Shown piece by piece: positions 45,896 to 53,815 of a stretch of 64,000 nt of DNA (positions are counted from its first letter, which is position 1; each line of letters begins with the position of its first letter). The notes under the pieces were generated by a model, which was not told where the DNA came from, did no database searches, and worked only from the letters and a program-made list of their open reading frames with translations. The stretch is from Prevotella sp. Its GTDB lineage: Bacteria; Bacteroidota; Bacteroidia; Bacteroidales; Bacteroidaceae. Location: contig JAILFH010000113.1 of NCBI GenBank assembly GCA_024697645.1, forward strand, positions 1 through 64,000. The letters run 5' to 3'. The translations under genes and the position numbers were made by a program.

Positions 45896-48340
45896 CTACA
45901 TGATGGGTTCTTCTTGTTCGTCGACGGTAGCATTTATTTCTTCTTCCTCAAATTCGTTTTGGGGAATGGGATTGCCGTTATCGTCGAGAATGAGTTCTTC
46001 CTCATAGGTGAGACTGTCGGAGAAGGTTGTGTCGACAGGAGCGTGATAATAATAATTCTCACAGTTATACATGTCGGGCGTGATGTCTTCATCCTTCGGT
46101 TTCTCAAATCGGGCGTGATACTTCTTGAAAGCGGGATCAGAGAGTACTGATTCGTAGAAATAGCCGCAGATGGGCAGTGCAGTTCGGCTACCTTGGCCCA
46201 GAGCACCTGTGCGGAAGTGAATGCAACGATATTCTCCACCAACCCATGCTCCAACTACCAATTTTGGACTTACGCCCATGAACCAGGCATCAGAGTGATT
46301 GTTCGATGTTCCGGTCTTACCACCAAACTCAGTGTCGTGGAATTGGCCAACGTAGCCCCAAAGACTCATCGACGTAGCCCCACGTTCTGTAAGTCCACTT
46401 CGTAGCAGATCCTGCATCAAGTAGGCACTTTTGTAAGGAATGGCTTGTTCCAGTGTGAGTGGGGCACGATAGACTTCCTTACCATCCTTGTCAACGATAC
46501 GGGTGACAAGGCAGGGTTTGTGGCAGCGGCCATTGTCGATGATAGTGCAATAGGCTGCCGTAAGTTCCAGCAGGTTCACGTCGCTGGCACCGAGGGCGAG
46601 GGAAGGAGTTTCCTCAAGGGGACTCTCTATACCCATGCGCTTGGCTGTTTCGGCAATTCGTTTGATACCCATCTCCTGACCAAGTCTGACAGCAACAGAG
46701 TTGATGCTTTGTGCGAAGGCTGTACGCAGTGGCAGTGAGTCGCCAGTGAAGTAGCCATTGGCATTTGTCGGAGACCAGGTCACTTCTTTCTTTTCCTTCT
46801 CATCCCACACCTGCATGGTGATGCGTTCATCACGTCGCTTGTCGCATGGGGTAAGTCCTTGGTTCATGGCTTCGGTATAGACGAAAAGTTTGAATGTCGA
46901 ACCAGGTTGGCGCATCGCCGTCACTTTATCGTATTTCCATGTATCGAAATCAATGTCGCCAACCCAGGCGCGAACGGCTCCATTCTCCGGCTCCATAGCA
47001 ACAAACGAGCAATGCATGAAACTCACCATGTAGCGGATGCTATCCATCGTAGACATCTTTTGCTCAATGGGACCTTCATAGTCGAACAACTTTACGGTGT
47101 GCGGCAAGTTGAGATAGTAGTCCACTGAGTCGGGACTGTTGGGGAAACGGTTTGTCAGATATTTATAGACTGGTTGTCGTTTAGCAATACCTTCGATGAA
47201 GTCGGGAATCACTTGTCCATGTTCATCTACCCATGGTTCACGCCCTGCCCAGTGCTGCTTGAAGTTGCGCTGAACCTGCTGCATCTGTTTGCGGGCGGCC
47301 TCCTCAGCATATTTCTGCATACGTGTGTCAATGGTTGTGTAGATCTTCAGACCGCTATTGTAAAGGTCGTAGCCATTGTCTTCACACCAATTTTCCAGAT
47401 GCTTGGCCACAGCCTCGCGAAAATATTGGGCTTGTCCGTCATAGTTTTTTTCAACCTCATAATCAAGTTTGATGGGCAACTTCGAAAGTTCTTCATATTC
47501 CTGTTTTGTAAGATCACCTTTTTCAACCATATTGGCCATCACGATGTTGCGGCGCTTCTTACTGTTTTCCGGATGACTGATGGGATTGTATGTTGTTGTT
47601 GCTTTCAGCATTCCCACGAGTACAGCAGCCTGTTCAGTGGTGAGTTTGGCAGGAGTCGTGTTAAAATAGGTCTTGGCAGCAGTCTTAATTCCGAAGGCAT
47701 TTGAGCCAAAGTCCACTGTGTTGGCATACATTGTCAGGATTTCGTCCTTCTCGTAGAGATATTCCAACTTCAGAGCTACAATCCACTCCTTCGTCTTCGT
47801 AATGAGCATCTTCAAACCAGGAACCTTAGCCAATAGACCGCTGGCATACTTCGTACGCATCTTAAACATATTCTTAGCCAATTGCTGGGTGATGGTCGAA
47901 GCACCACGAGCGTCCTGGTGGAGTAGGGCGTCTTTGGCAGCCGCAGTCATTCCAAGTGGATCAATGCCCCAGTGCTTGTAGAAACGTTCATCCTCAGTGT
48001 CGATGAGCGCTTTCCAGAAGACAGGATTTACTTCCTCAAACTTCACGGGTGTACGATTTTCGTTGAAGAACTTTCCAATCATCACGCTGTCAGCGCTATA
48101 GATTTCAGAGGCTTGGCTCACTTGCGGTTCAAGACCTGACATAAAGCCAGGCGAACGCCCGAAAAGATAGAACAGATTTATGTCGACTGCTCCCATCCAT
48201 AGGAGTAGGGCTACAATACAAGAGACGATTACTGTAAGGCATTTGGTCCACCAGTGTGTACCACGATAAAAGCCTGCATACCATGACCAGGCTGCCTTCA
48301 GTTTATTCCAACACCATGTAAGGGGATTTGTTTTCTTCAT
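45896..48340 (-). CDS. Bifunctional class A penicillin-binding protein
   Basis: 814 residues. One N-terminal membrane anchor (about 34-54). GT51 transglycosylase domain with TEDERFYKHWGID (about 113-125), GASTITQQLAKNMF and KTKEWIVALKLEYLYEKDEI. Transpeptidase domain with MRQPGSTFKLFVYTEAM (active Ser about 482), SINS and KTGTSNNHSDAW. The tail is acidic. It polymerises and cross-links peptidoglycan; PBP1A-like. Promoter -7 box TAACTTTG at 48377-48384 (minus). The downstream helicase is probably co-transcribed. Confidence 0.95.
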   Translation of the reverse strand: MKKTNPLTWCWNKLKAAWSWYAGFYRGTHWWTKCLTVIVSCIVALLLWMGAVDINLFYLFGRSPGFMSGLEPQVSQASEIYSADSVMIGKFFNENRTPVKFEEVNPVFWKALIDTEDERFYKHWGIDPLGMTAAAKDALLHQDARGASTITQQLAKNMFKMRTKYASGLLAKVPGLKMLITKTKEWIVALKLEYLYEKDEILTMYANTVDFGSNAFGIKTAAKTYFNTTPAKLTTEQAAVLVGMLKATTTYNPISHPENSKKRRNIVMANMVEKGDLTKQEYEELSKLPIKLDYEVEKNYDGQAQYFREAVAKHLENWCEDNGYDLYNSGLKIYTTIDTRMQKYAEEAARKQMQQVQRNFKQHWAGREPWVDEHGQVIPDFIEGIAKRQPVYKYLTNRFPNSPDSVDYYLNLPHTVKLFDYEGPIEQKMSTMDSIRYMVSFMHCSFVAMEPENGAVRAWVGDIDFDTWKYDKVTAMRQPGSTFKLFVYTEAMNQGLTPCDKRRDERITMQVWDEKEKKEVTWSPTNANGYFTGDSLPLRTAFAQSINSVAVRLGQEMGIKRIAETAKRMGIESPLEETPSLALGASDVNLLELTAAYCTIIDNGRCHKPCLVTRIVDKDGKEVYRAPLTLEQAIPYKSAYLMQDLLRSGLTERGATSMSLWGYVGQFHDTEFGGKTGTSNNHSDAWFMGVSPKLVVGAWVGGEYRCIHFRTGALGQGSRTALPICGYFYESVLSDPAFKKYHARFEKPKDEDITPDMYNCENYYYHAPVDTTFSDSLTYEEELILDDNGNPIPQNEFEEEEINATVDEQEEPIM

Positions 48341-48376
48341 TCTTTTATAAATAAGGTGTTATTTTTTTTCGAGGTA

Positions 48377-48384
48377 CAAAGTTA
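48377..48384 (-). promoter_or_regulatory. -7 box upstream of PBP1A
   Basis: Minus-strand TAACTTTG, 36 nt upstream of the ATG. No good TTTG at the -33 position. Confidence 0.5.
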
Positions 48385-48459
48385 CGATAAAAAAATGAAC
48401 CTGCGAGATTATCGATGTTAAAGGTGGTTAAAGTTGTGAAGGGTTTACTTTTTTTGTAG

Positions 48460-48467
48460 TACCTTTG
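48460..48467 (+). promoter_or_regulatory. -7 box upstream of map
   Basis: TACCTTTG, 69 nt upstream of the ATG, divergent from the PBP1A box. The -33 element is unclear. Confidence 0.5.
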
Positions 48468-48536
48468 CAGTGCGTTTAGTGAGAGAGGCCTTTTCTAGGT
48501 TACTCTTTCACATATTCTTTTTAGATTATTAGCACA

Positions 48537-49400
48537 ATGGGATTTATAAAGAAAAGAAGGTGGCATTGTCAGCCAGGTCAGCAACCTACTGAATTTGATC
48601 GTAAGATAATGTACTGGGAGAACCGCGGTGCATTGGTGCCGACTCGCGAACTGATAAAGACACCTGAACAAATAGAAGGCATTCGTAGGGCAGGCGTTGT
48701 CAACACTGGTGTACTCGACGAAGTAGCCAAACATATTCATGTTGGAATGTCGACCCTTGAGATTGACGATATCTGTATGAAATATTGTAAGGATCACAAT
48801 GCGATCCCAGCTTGCCTTAACTATGAGGGATTTCCGAAGAGTGTTTGTACGAGCATCAACGAAGTGGTGTGTCATGGTATTCCAAAAGCAACAGACATTC
48901 TGCAGGAAGGTGATATCGTCAACGTAGACTTCACTACGATTCTCGATGGTTACTATGCCGATGCATCCCGTATGTTCATTATTGGCGAGACCACTCCCGA
49001 GAAGGAGCAACTTGTACGTGTGGCAAAGGAGTGTTTGGAGATTGGCATGGAGGCAGCAAAACCATGGAGTTTTGTTGGCGATATTGGCAACGCAATAGAA
49101 AAACACTGTAAGCGCTATAATTATGGTGTGGTGCGTGATCTCTGTGGCCATGGCGTCGGCTTAAAGTTCCACGAAGAACCAGATGTCGTTCATTATGGTA
49201 AGAAGAGAACGGGCATGTTACTCGTACCGGGCATGGTGTTTACCATTGAGCCAATGATTAACATGGGAACGTGGCGCGTGTTCATTGATAGCGATGACCC
49301 GTTTGGTTGGGAGGTTATTTCCGAGGATGAACTGCCCTCTGCCCAGTGGGAACATACGCTATTGATGACTGATCACGGTGTTGAGATTCTGACCTATTGA
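48537..49400 (+). CDS. map: Type I methionyl aminopeptidase
   Basis: 287 residues. A short Arg/Trp/His-containing N-terminal extension (MGFIKKRRWHCQPGQQPTE) precedes the creatinase-fold domain. Metal ligands are in VNVDFTTILDGYYADASRMF (two Asp), LCGHGVGLKFHEEPDV (His), FTIEPMI (Glu) and WEHTLLM (Glu region). It removes N-terminal Met from nascent proteins using divalent metal. The stop TGA overlaps an ATG (TGATG) and is followed by tsaD in a different frame (see findings). Confidence 0.95.
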   Translation: MGFIKKRRWHCQPGQQPTEFDRKIMYWENRGALVPTRELIKTPEQIEGIRRAGVVNTGVLDEVAKHIHVGMSTLEIDDICMKYCKDHNAIPACLNYEGFPKSVCTSINEVVCHGIPKATDILQEGDIVNVDFTTILDGYYADASRMFIIGETTPEKEQLVRVAKECLEIGMEAAKPWSFVGDIGNAIEKHCKRYNYGVVRDLCGHGVGLKFHEEPDVVHYGKKRTGMLLVPGMVFTIEPMINMGTWRVFIDSDDPFGWEVISEDELPSAQWEHTLLMTDHGVEILTY

Positions 49401-49431
49401 TGTTCATCTCTTATTGTTATTTCGAAATATT

Positions 49432-50460
49432 TTGGATCAACATATATATATATTAGGTATAGAAAGTTCGTGTGACGACACTTCGGCTGCAGTATTGTGC
49501 AATGACGTGTTGTTGTCGAATGTTACTGCCTCTCAGGCTGTTCATGAGGCTTACGGCGGTGTAGTTCCAGAACTTGCTTCTCGGGCGCATCAGCAGAATG
49601 TTGTACCAGTTGTCGACCAAGCTTTGAAGCGTGCAGGCATCACCAAGGAACAATTATCTGCAGTTGCTTTTACACGCGGACCAGGACTTATGGGTTCGTT
49701 GCTGGTGGGTGTAAGTTTTGCTAAAGGTTTTGCCCGTTCGTTGGGTATTCCGCTTATCGACGTTAATCATCTGCAAGGTCACGTAATGGCCCATTTCATC
49801 AAAGAACCCGACAATGCTAATCCTATTCCGCCTCTGCCATTCATCTGCTTGCTGGTTAGTGGTGGCAACTCGCAAATAGTGCGTGTTGATGCCTATAACA
49901 AAATGCAGGTTCTTGGACAGACTATCGACGATGCTGCTGGTGAGGCCATCGACAAATGTTCGAAGGTGATGGGACTTGGTTATCCTGGTGGACCTATCAT
50001 CGACAGACTCGCGCGCCAGGGAAATCCAAAGGCGTTTACATTCTCTGAGCCACATATTCCTGGCTATGATTATAGTTTTTCAGGTCTGAAAACTTCGTTC
50101 CTTTATAGTTTGCGAAAGTGGATACAAGAAGATCCTAATTTCATTGAACACCATAAAGAAGACCTTGCGGCAAGTCTTGAGTTTACGGTCGTGGATATAT
50201 TGATGAAGAAACTTAAAGCGGCTGTTAAAGAAACTGGAATTAAACACGTTGCTGTGGCTGGTGGCGTTTCTGCCAATACGGGCCTTCGCAATGCTTTCCA
50301 TGACTATGCCCGACGTTTCGGTTGGACTGTATATATTCCTAAGTTCAGTTATACGACAGACAATGCGGCTATGATAGGTGTTACAGGTTATTACAAGTTC
50401 CTCGACGGAGAGTTCTGCCCGATAGATGCTCCAGCCTTTTCTAAGGTCACTTTTGAATGA
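49432..50460 (+). CDS. tsaD: tRNA N6-adenosine threonylcarbamoyltransferase
   Basis: 342 residues from the TTG at 49432; a second TTG at 49414 would give 348. No in-frame ATG exists before ILGIESSCDDTSAAVL. The fold is the Kae1/ASKHA ATPase: HLQGHVMAHF holds the iron-binding His pair, LVSGGNSQIVRV and DDAAGEAIDKCSKVMGLGYP are conserved, and VAVAGGVSANTGLRNAF sits near the C-terminus. With TsaB, TsaC and TsaE it forms t6A37 on ANN-decoding tRNAs, an essential modification. The non-ATG start next to an (AT)6 tract is odd. Confidence 0.92.
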   Translation: MDQHIYILGIESSCDDTSAAVLCNDVLLSNVTASQAVHEAYGGVVPELASRAHQQNVVPVVDQALKRAGITKEQLSAVAFTRGPGLMGSLLVGVSFAKGFARSLGIPLIDVNHLQGHVMAHFIKEPDNANPIPPLPFICLLVSGGNSQIVRVDAYNKMQVLGQTIDDAAGEAIDKCSKVMGLGYPGGPIIDRLARQGNPKAFTFSEPHIPGYDYSFSGLKTSFLYSLRKWIQEDPNFIEHHKEDLAASLEFTVVDILMKKLKAAVKETGIKHVAVAGGVSANTGLRNAFHDYARRFGWTVYIPKFSYTTDNAAMIGVTGYYKFLDGEFCPIDAPAFSKVTFE

Positions 50461-50556
50461 TTTCTCTCGTTCGTGAGTATTTAAATTATCAATGACATCT
50501 TACTCGCTTTTGAGTAAATTCAATAGAATAAAGAATAAAATCAAAAACATAACGAC

Positions 50557-51066
50557 ATGAGTTTAGAGAACAAAATCATTAGTAAGGAGATTCAGCAATA
50601 TCTCTACGATCAAGGCAAAACTCTTGCAACAGCCGAAAGTTGTACTGGTGGCCGAATCGCTGAAGCCATTATTTCCGTTCCTGGTGCTTCAAACTATTTC
50701 AAAGGTGGCATTATCAGTTATACCAATGAGGTGAAGGAAAACTTGTTGGGTGTTGACCCTCAGTTGATAGAAGAGAAGACGGCTGTTTGCGAAGAAGTTG
50801 CTATCGCAATGGTTAAAGGTGTCTGCAAGGCACTTGATGTTGACTTTGCTATCTCGGCTACTGGCATTGCTGGTCCTGGTGGTGGCACTCCTGAAATTCC
50901 CGTTGGTACTATTTGGTTGGGGTATGGAAGCAGAGATGATGTACGCACCATTAAACTATCGGGTGACGAAGGTCGCGATATCAATCTTGCTATTGCAACT
51001 CGAACAGCCCTGAAACTCTTCCTTGAATACATAAAAGAGAGTGATTTAGAGCAAATTGAGGACTAA
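50557..51066 (+). CDS. CinA C-terminal domain protein (nicotinamide-nucleotide amidase)
   Basis: 169 residues containing only the CinA C-terminal (PncC) domain: LATAESCTGGRIAEAIISVP (about 22-41), YFKGGIISYTNEVK and ISATGIAGPGGGTPEIPVG (about 107-125). PncC hydrolyses nicotinamide mononucleotide to nicotinate mononucleotide and ammonia in pyridine nucleotide salvage. No N-terminal CinA (MoaB-like) domain is present. Confidence 0.93.
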   Translation: MSLENKIISKEIQQYLYDQGKTLATAESCTGGRIAEAIISVPGASNYFKGGIISYTNEVKENLLGVDPQLIEEKTAVCEEVAIAMVKGVCKALDVDFAISATGIAGPGGGTPEIPVGTIWLGYGSRDDVRTIKLSGDEGRDINLAIATRTALKLFLEYIKESDLEQIED

Positions 51067-51110
51067 AAAAGAAAAAAATCCTTAATTCTGAAGATTCTTT
51101 TAAGAAATAT

Positions 51111-51141
51111 TTTGTTTATTCGAGAAATAATTGTAATTTTG
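51111..51141 (+). promoter_or_regulatory. Bacteroidetes-type promoter of rpmB-rpmG-DUF4295
   Basis: TTTG, exactly 19 nt, TAATTTTG, 53 nt upstream of the rpmB ATG. Confidence 0.82.
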
Positions 51142-51194
51142 CACCCTGTTTGGAATAAGTATCAAAAAACGTAACAAAAAATTATTAGATAGCA

Positions 51195-51458
51195 ATGTCG
51201 AAAGTTTGTCAGATTACAGGAAAGAAGGCACAGATTGGAAATAATGTGTCTCACTCAAAGCACCGCACAAAGAGAAGCTTTGACGTAAATCTGTTCAGCA
51301 AGAAGTTCTACTATGTAGAAGAGCAGTGCTGGATTAGCCTTAAGATCAGTGCTGCTGGTCTTCGTCTCATTAATAAGGTTGGACTCGACGCCGCCCTCAA
51401 GCAGGCTGTGGCCAAGGGTTATGTCGATTGGAAGGACATTAAAGTAATAGGAGAGTAA
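51195..51458 (+). CDS. rpmB: 50S ribosomal protein bL28
   Basis: 87 residues. [20 protein letters not shown] and [16 protein letters not shown] are the typical bL28 start, and the remaining length fits. Followed 5 bp later by rpmG. Confidence 0.97.
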   Translation: MSKVCQITGKKAQIGNNVSHSKHRTKRSFDVNLFSKKFYYVEEQCWISLKISAAGLRLINKVGLDAALKQAVAKGYVDWKDIKVIGE

Positions 51459-51463
51459 ATAAG

Positions 51464-51652
51464 ATGGCTAAGAAAGTTAAAGGCAACAGAGTGCAGGTTA
51501 TTCTCGAATGCACAGAGATGAAGGCGAGCGGTCTGCCCGGCACAAGCCGTTATATCACCACGAAGAACCGTAAGAATACTCCTGAGCGCATGGAACTCAA
51601 GAAGTATAACCCTATTCTGAAGAAGATGACGGTTCACAAGGAGATTAAGTAA
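51464..51652 (+). CDS. rpmG: 50S ribosomal protein bL33
   Basis: 62 residues, [20 protein letters not shown] then [20 protein letters not shown], a bL33 of the form without the four zinc-binding cysteines (only one Cys is visible). Confidence 0.97.
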   Translation: MAKKVKGNRVQVILECTEMKASGLPGTSRYITTKNRKNTPERMELKKYNPILKKMTVHKEIK

Positions 51653-51689
51653 TCTCAATTGTAAATCATTAAATAAAGAATAACTCACT

Positions 51690-51848
51690 ATGGCAAAGAA
51701 AACCGTTGCTACCCTCCACGAAGGTTCGAAGGATGGTCGCGCTTACACAAAGGTAATCAAGATGGTGAAGAGTCCTAAGACCGGTGCTTATATTTTTGAT
51801 GAGCAGATGGTTCCCAATGAAGCCGTAAAGGATTTCTTCAAGAAGTAA
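51690..51848 (+). CDS. DUF4295-family small basic protein
   Basis: 52 residues beginning MAKKTVATLHEGSKDGRAYT and ending NEAVKDFFKK. I recognise it as DUF4295, a Bacteroidota-specific protein regularly encoded after rpmB-rpmG, suggesting a ribosome-associated role (inference). It is 37 bp after rpmG and precedes the operon terminator. Confidence 0.9.
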   Translation: MAKKTVATLHEGSKDGRAYTKVIKMVKSPKTGAYIFDEQMVPNEAVKDFFKK

Positions 51849-51875
51849 AAAGCATTTTATACTACATTACATAAG

Positions 51876-51909
51876 AAGGCTGTACACATTGTGTTGTACA
51901 GCCTTTTTT
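51876..51909 (+). terminator. Terminator of the rpmB operon
   Basis: A perfect 11-bp stem (AAGGCTGTACA 51876-51886, partner 51895-51905) whose 3' arm runs into TTTTTT. Confidence 0.92.
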
Positions 51910-51972
51910 GTGTTATCATCTTCATGGCCGTTATTCTCAAATCTTTTAAAACCTAAAAAATGCTTAATCTAT

Positions 51973-52003
51973 TTTGCCGTTTACCAAGAAATGCGTAACT
52001 TTG
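51973..52003 (+). promoter_or_regulatory. Bacteroidetes-type promoter of the MORN protein gene
   Basis: TTTG, exactly 19 nt, TAACTTTG, 28 nt upstream of the ATG at 52032. It makes the upstream TTG at 52008 an unlikely start. Confidence 0.82.
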
Positions 52004-52031
52004 GAGGTTGAATTTGAAAAATGTGACAATA

Positions 52032-53156
52032 ATGAATACAAGGACAATTATATTCTCAATACTTACAATACTGCCCACCACACTCCTGGCACAGAAAATC
52101 TCACTTGGCTCATGCATGGTTAAGGAGGGACAACTGTTAGGCGAATACAAGGGCGAGATGCTCAATGGCAAACCCCACGGAAAGGGTAACATAATCTTCC
52201 AGAATGGTAATATATACGAAGGCGACTTCGTAAAGGGAAAACGCCAGGGAAATGGTGTTTATACTTTTGCCGATGGAGAGAAATACGAAGGTCAGTGGGT
52301 ACAGAATCAGCAACATGGACGTGGAACATATTATTTCCTCAATAACAACAAATATGTAGGTCTTTGGTATCGTGATTATCAGCAAGATCATGGCATCATG
52401 TATTATTTCAATGGTGATATCTATGATGGAAATTGGTATCGCGACAAGCGTCAGGGTAAGGGAAAGTACACTTTTTCAGACGGTTCCTACTATGATGGTG
52501 AATGGAGGGAAGACAAAAAGTGGGGACGTGGTCTCTTCGTATGGAGTGATGGCAGTTCCTATAATGGTATGTGGAATAACAACATGCGCTCGGGCAAGGG
52601 AAAGTATACTTATGCTCATGGCGATGTCTATAATGGCGACTGGAAGGATGATGCACAGCATGGAAAAGGTATCTATCGTTTCCAGAATGGTGATGTTTAT
52701 GAAGGTGAATACGTAGAAGGTAACCGAACTGGTGAGGGTGTGTTCACATATGCCAACGGTGATAAATATATCGGCCGTTTCCTTGAAGGAGACAAGAGTG
52801 GTCAGGGAACGCTCGTTTGGAGTAATGGCGATACCTACGTTGGACAGTGGAAGGCTGACAAGCAACATGGAAAGGGTGTGCTGAAGAAAAAGAATGGCGA
52901 CACCTTTGATGGTATGTTTGCCAATGGTCAACTCGATGGTGAGGTTATTATTCGTTTTGCTGACGGCAGTAAGTTCCGTGGAACTTATCGTAATGGTCAG
53001 CGTAACGGCAAGGCTATTGAGGAAAGCCGCGATCGCAAGCGCTTTGAAGGTAGTTACGTTGATGACAAACGCGATGGTGATTTCGTTGAGAGAGATGCTA
53101 ATGGAAAAGTCACAGCCAAAGGCAGATACATTAGTGGTCGAAGAGTTGAGGAATAG
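52032..53156 (+). CDS. Exported MORN-repeat protein with fourteen 23-residue repeats
   Basis: 374 residues. Signal-like leader MNTRTIIFSILTILPTTLLA, then from about residue 36 fourteen consecutive MORN units of 23 residues (YEGDFVKGKRQGNGVYTFAD, YEGQWVQNQQHGRGTYYFLN and so on). The last units (FDGMFANGQLDGEVII, FRGTYRNGQRNGKAIE, FEGSYVDDKRDGDFVE) are progressively degenerate. MORN repeats form extended beta-hairpin ribbons that bind lipids or proteins. No other domain is present. Function unknown; single-gene transcript. Confidence 0.9.
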   Translation: MNTRTIIFSILTILPTTLLAQKISLGSCMVKEGQLLGEYKGEMLNGKPHGKGNIIFQNGNIYEGDFVKGKRQGNGVYTFADGEKYEGQWVQNQQHGRGTYYFLNNNKYVGLWYRDYQQDHGIMYYFNGDIYDGNWYRDKRQGKGKYTFSDGSYYDGEWREDKKWGRGLFVWSDGSSYNGMWNNNMRSGKGKYTYAHGDVYNGDWKDDAQHGKGIYRFQNGDVYEGEYVEGNRTGEGVFTYANGDKYIGRFLEGDKSGQGTLVWSNGDTYVGQWKADKQHGKGVLKKKNGDTFDGMFANGQLDGEVIIRFADGSKFRGTYRNGQRNGKAIEESRDRKRFEGSYVDDKRDGDFVERDANGKVTAKGRYISGRRVEE

Positions 53157-53332
53157 ATTAATGATATTGCCTGCTGCATTAGACGAGACATAGAGGAATT
53201 GCTGGTACATAGAACTATGTAGGGGTTTAAAATTAAGGACTCATTTTTCCCTCTGTTTGCTTTTTCGCCAATTTGCTTTCTTTGCCCGCAGAATGAAATT
53301 TTATAAGTATTTAGGACTAAAACAATAATATT

Positions 53333-53785
53333 ATGATTGTCGACAGAATTGAAAATCTGGAAAAGTATTTTTCCTTGAACCCCCTTTTCAAGGAGGTTGC
53401 AGAGTTCCTCAAAGCAAATGATATGAATGCTTTAGAAACAGGTATCCACAAGATTAAAGGCGACGATGTCTTTGTTAACATTCAGGAAGCCAAAGGCAAG
53501 ACTGCAGAGCAGGCCGTTGTGGAGTATCATCGCCAGATGGTTGATATTCAGATTCCTTTCAGTGGCATTGAGACCTATGGTTATATCCCTGTTGCTGACC
53601 TTCCCGAAGTTGAGTTCAATGAGGCTAAGGACGTTGCACTTCTGCCGGGAGTTGCTTCGCAGAGTTATGTTACCTGCCGTCCGGGTATGTTTGTCATCTT
53701 CTTCCCTCAGGACGGGCACGCACCGTTCATCAGCGATGAACCACTTCTTCGCAAGGCTATTTTCAAAATCAAGGATAATAAGTAA
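53333..53785 (+). CDS. YhcH/YjgK/YiaL-family protein
   Basis: 150 residues. Conserved IKGDDVFVNIQEAKGKTAEQ (about 42-61), EYHRQMVDIQIPFSGIET and FVIFFPQDGHAPFI with the metal-binding His/Asp set of this cupin-like family (formerly DUF386). Related proteins are linked to sialic-acid and sugar metabolism, probably as isomerases or mutarotases. It is 30 bp upstream of glgB. Confidence 0.9.
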   Translation: MIVDRIENLEKYFSLNPLFKEVAEFLKANDMNALETGIHKIKGDDVFVNIQEAKGKTAEQAVVEYHRQMVDIQIPFSGIETYGYIPVADLPEVEFNEAKDVALLPGVASQSYVTCRPGMFVIFFPQDGHAPFISDEPLLRKAIFKIKDNK

Positions 53786-53815
53786 TCTTTTTTCCAACCA
53801 CCATTAGTTCACATT

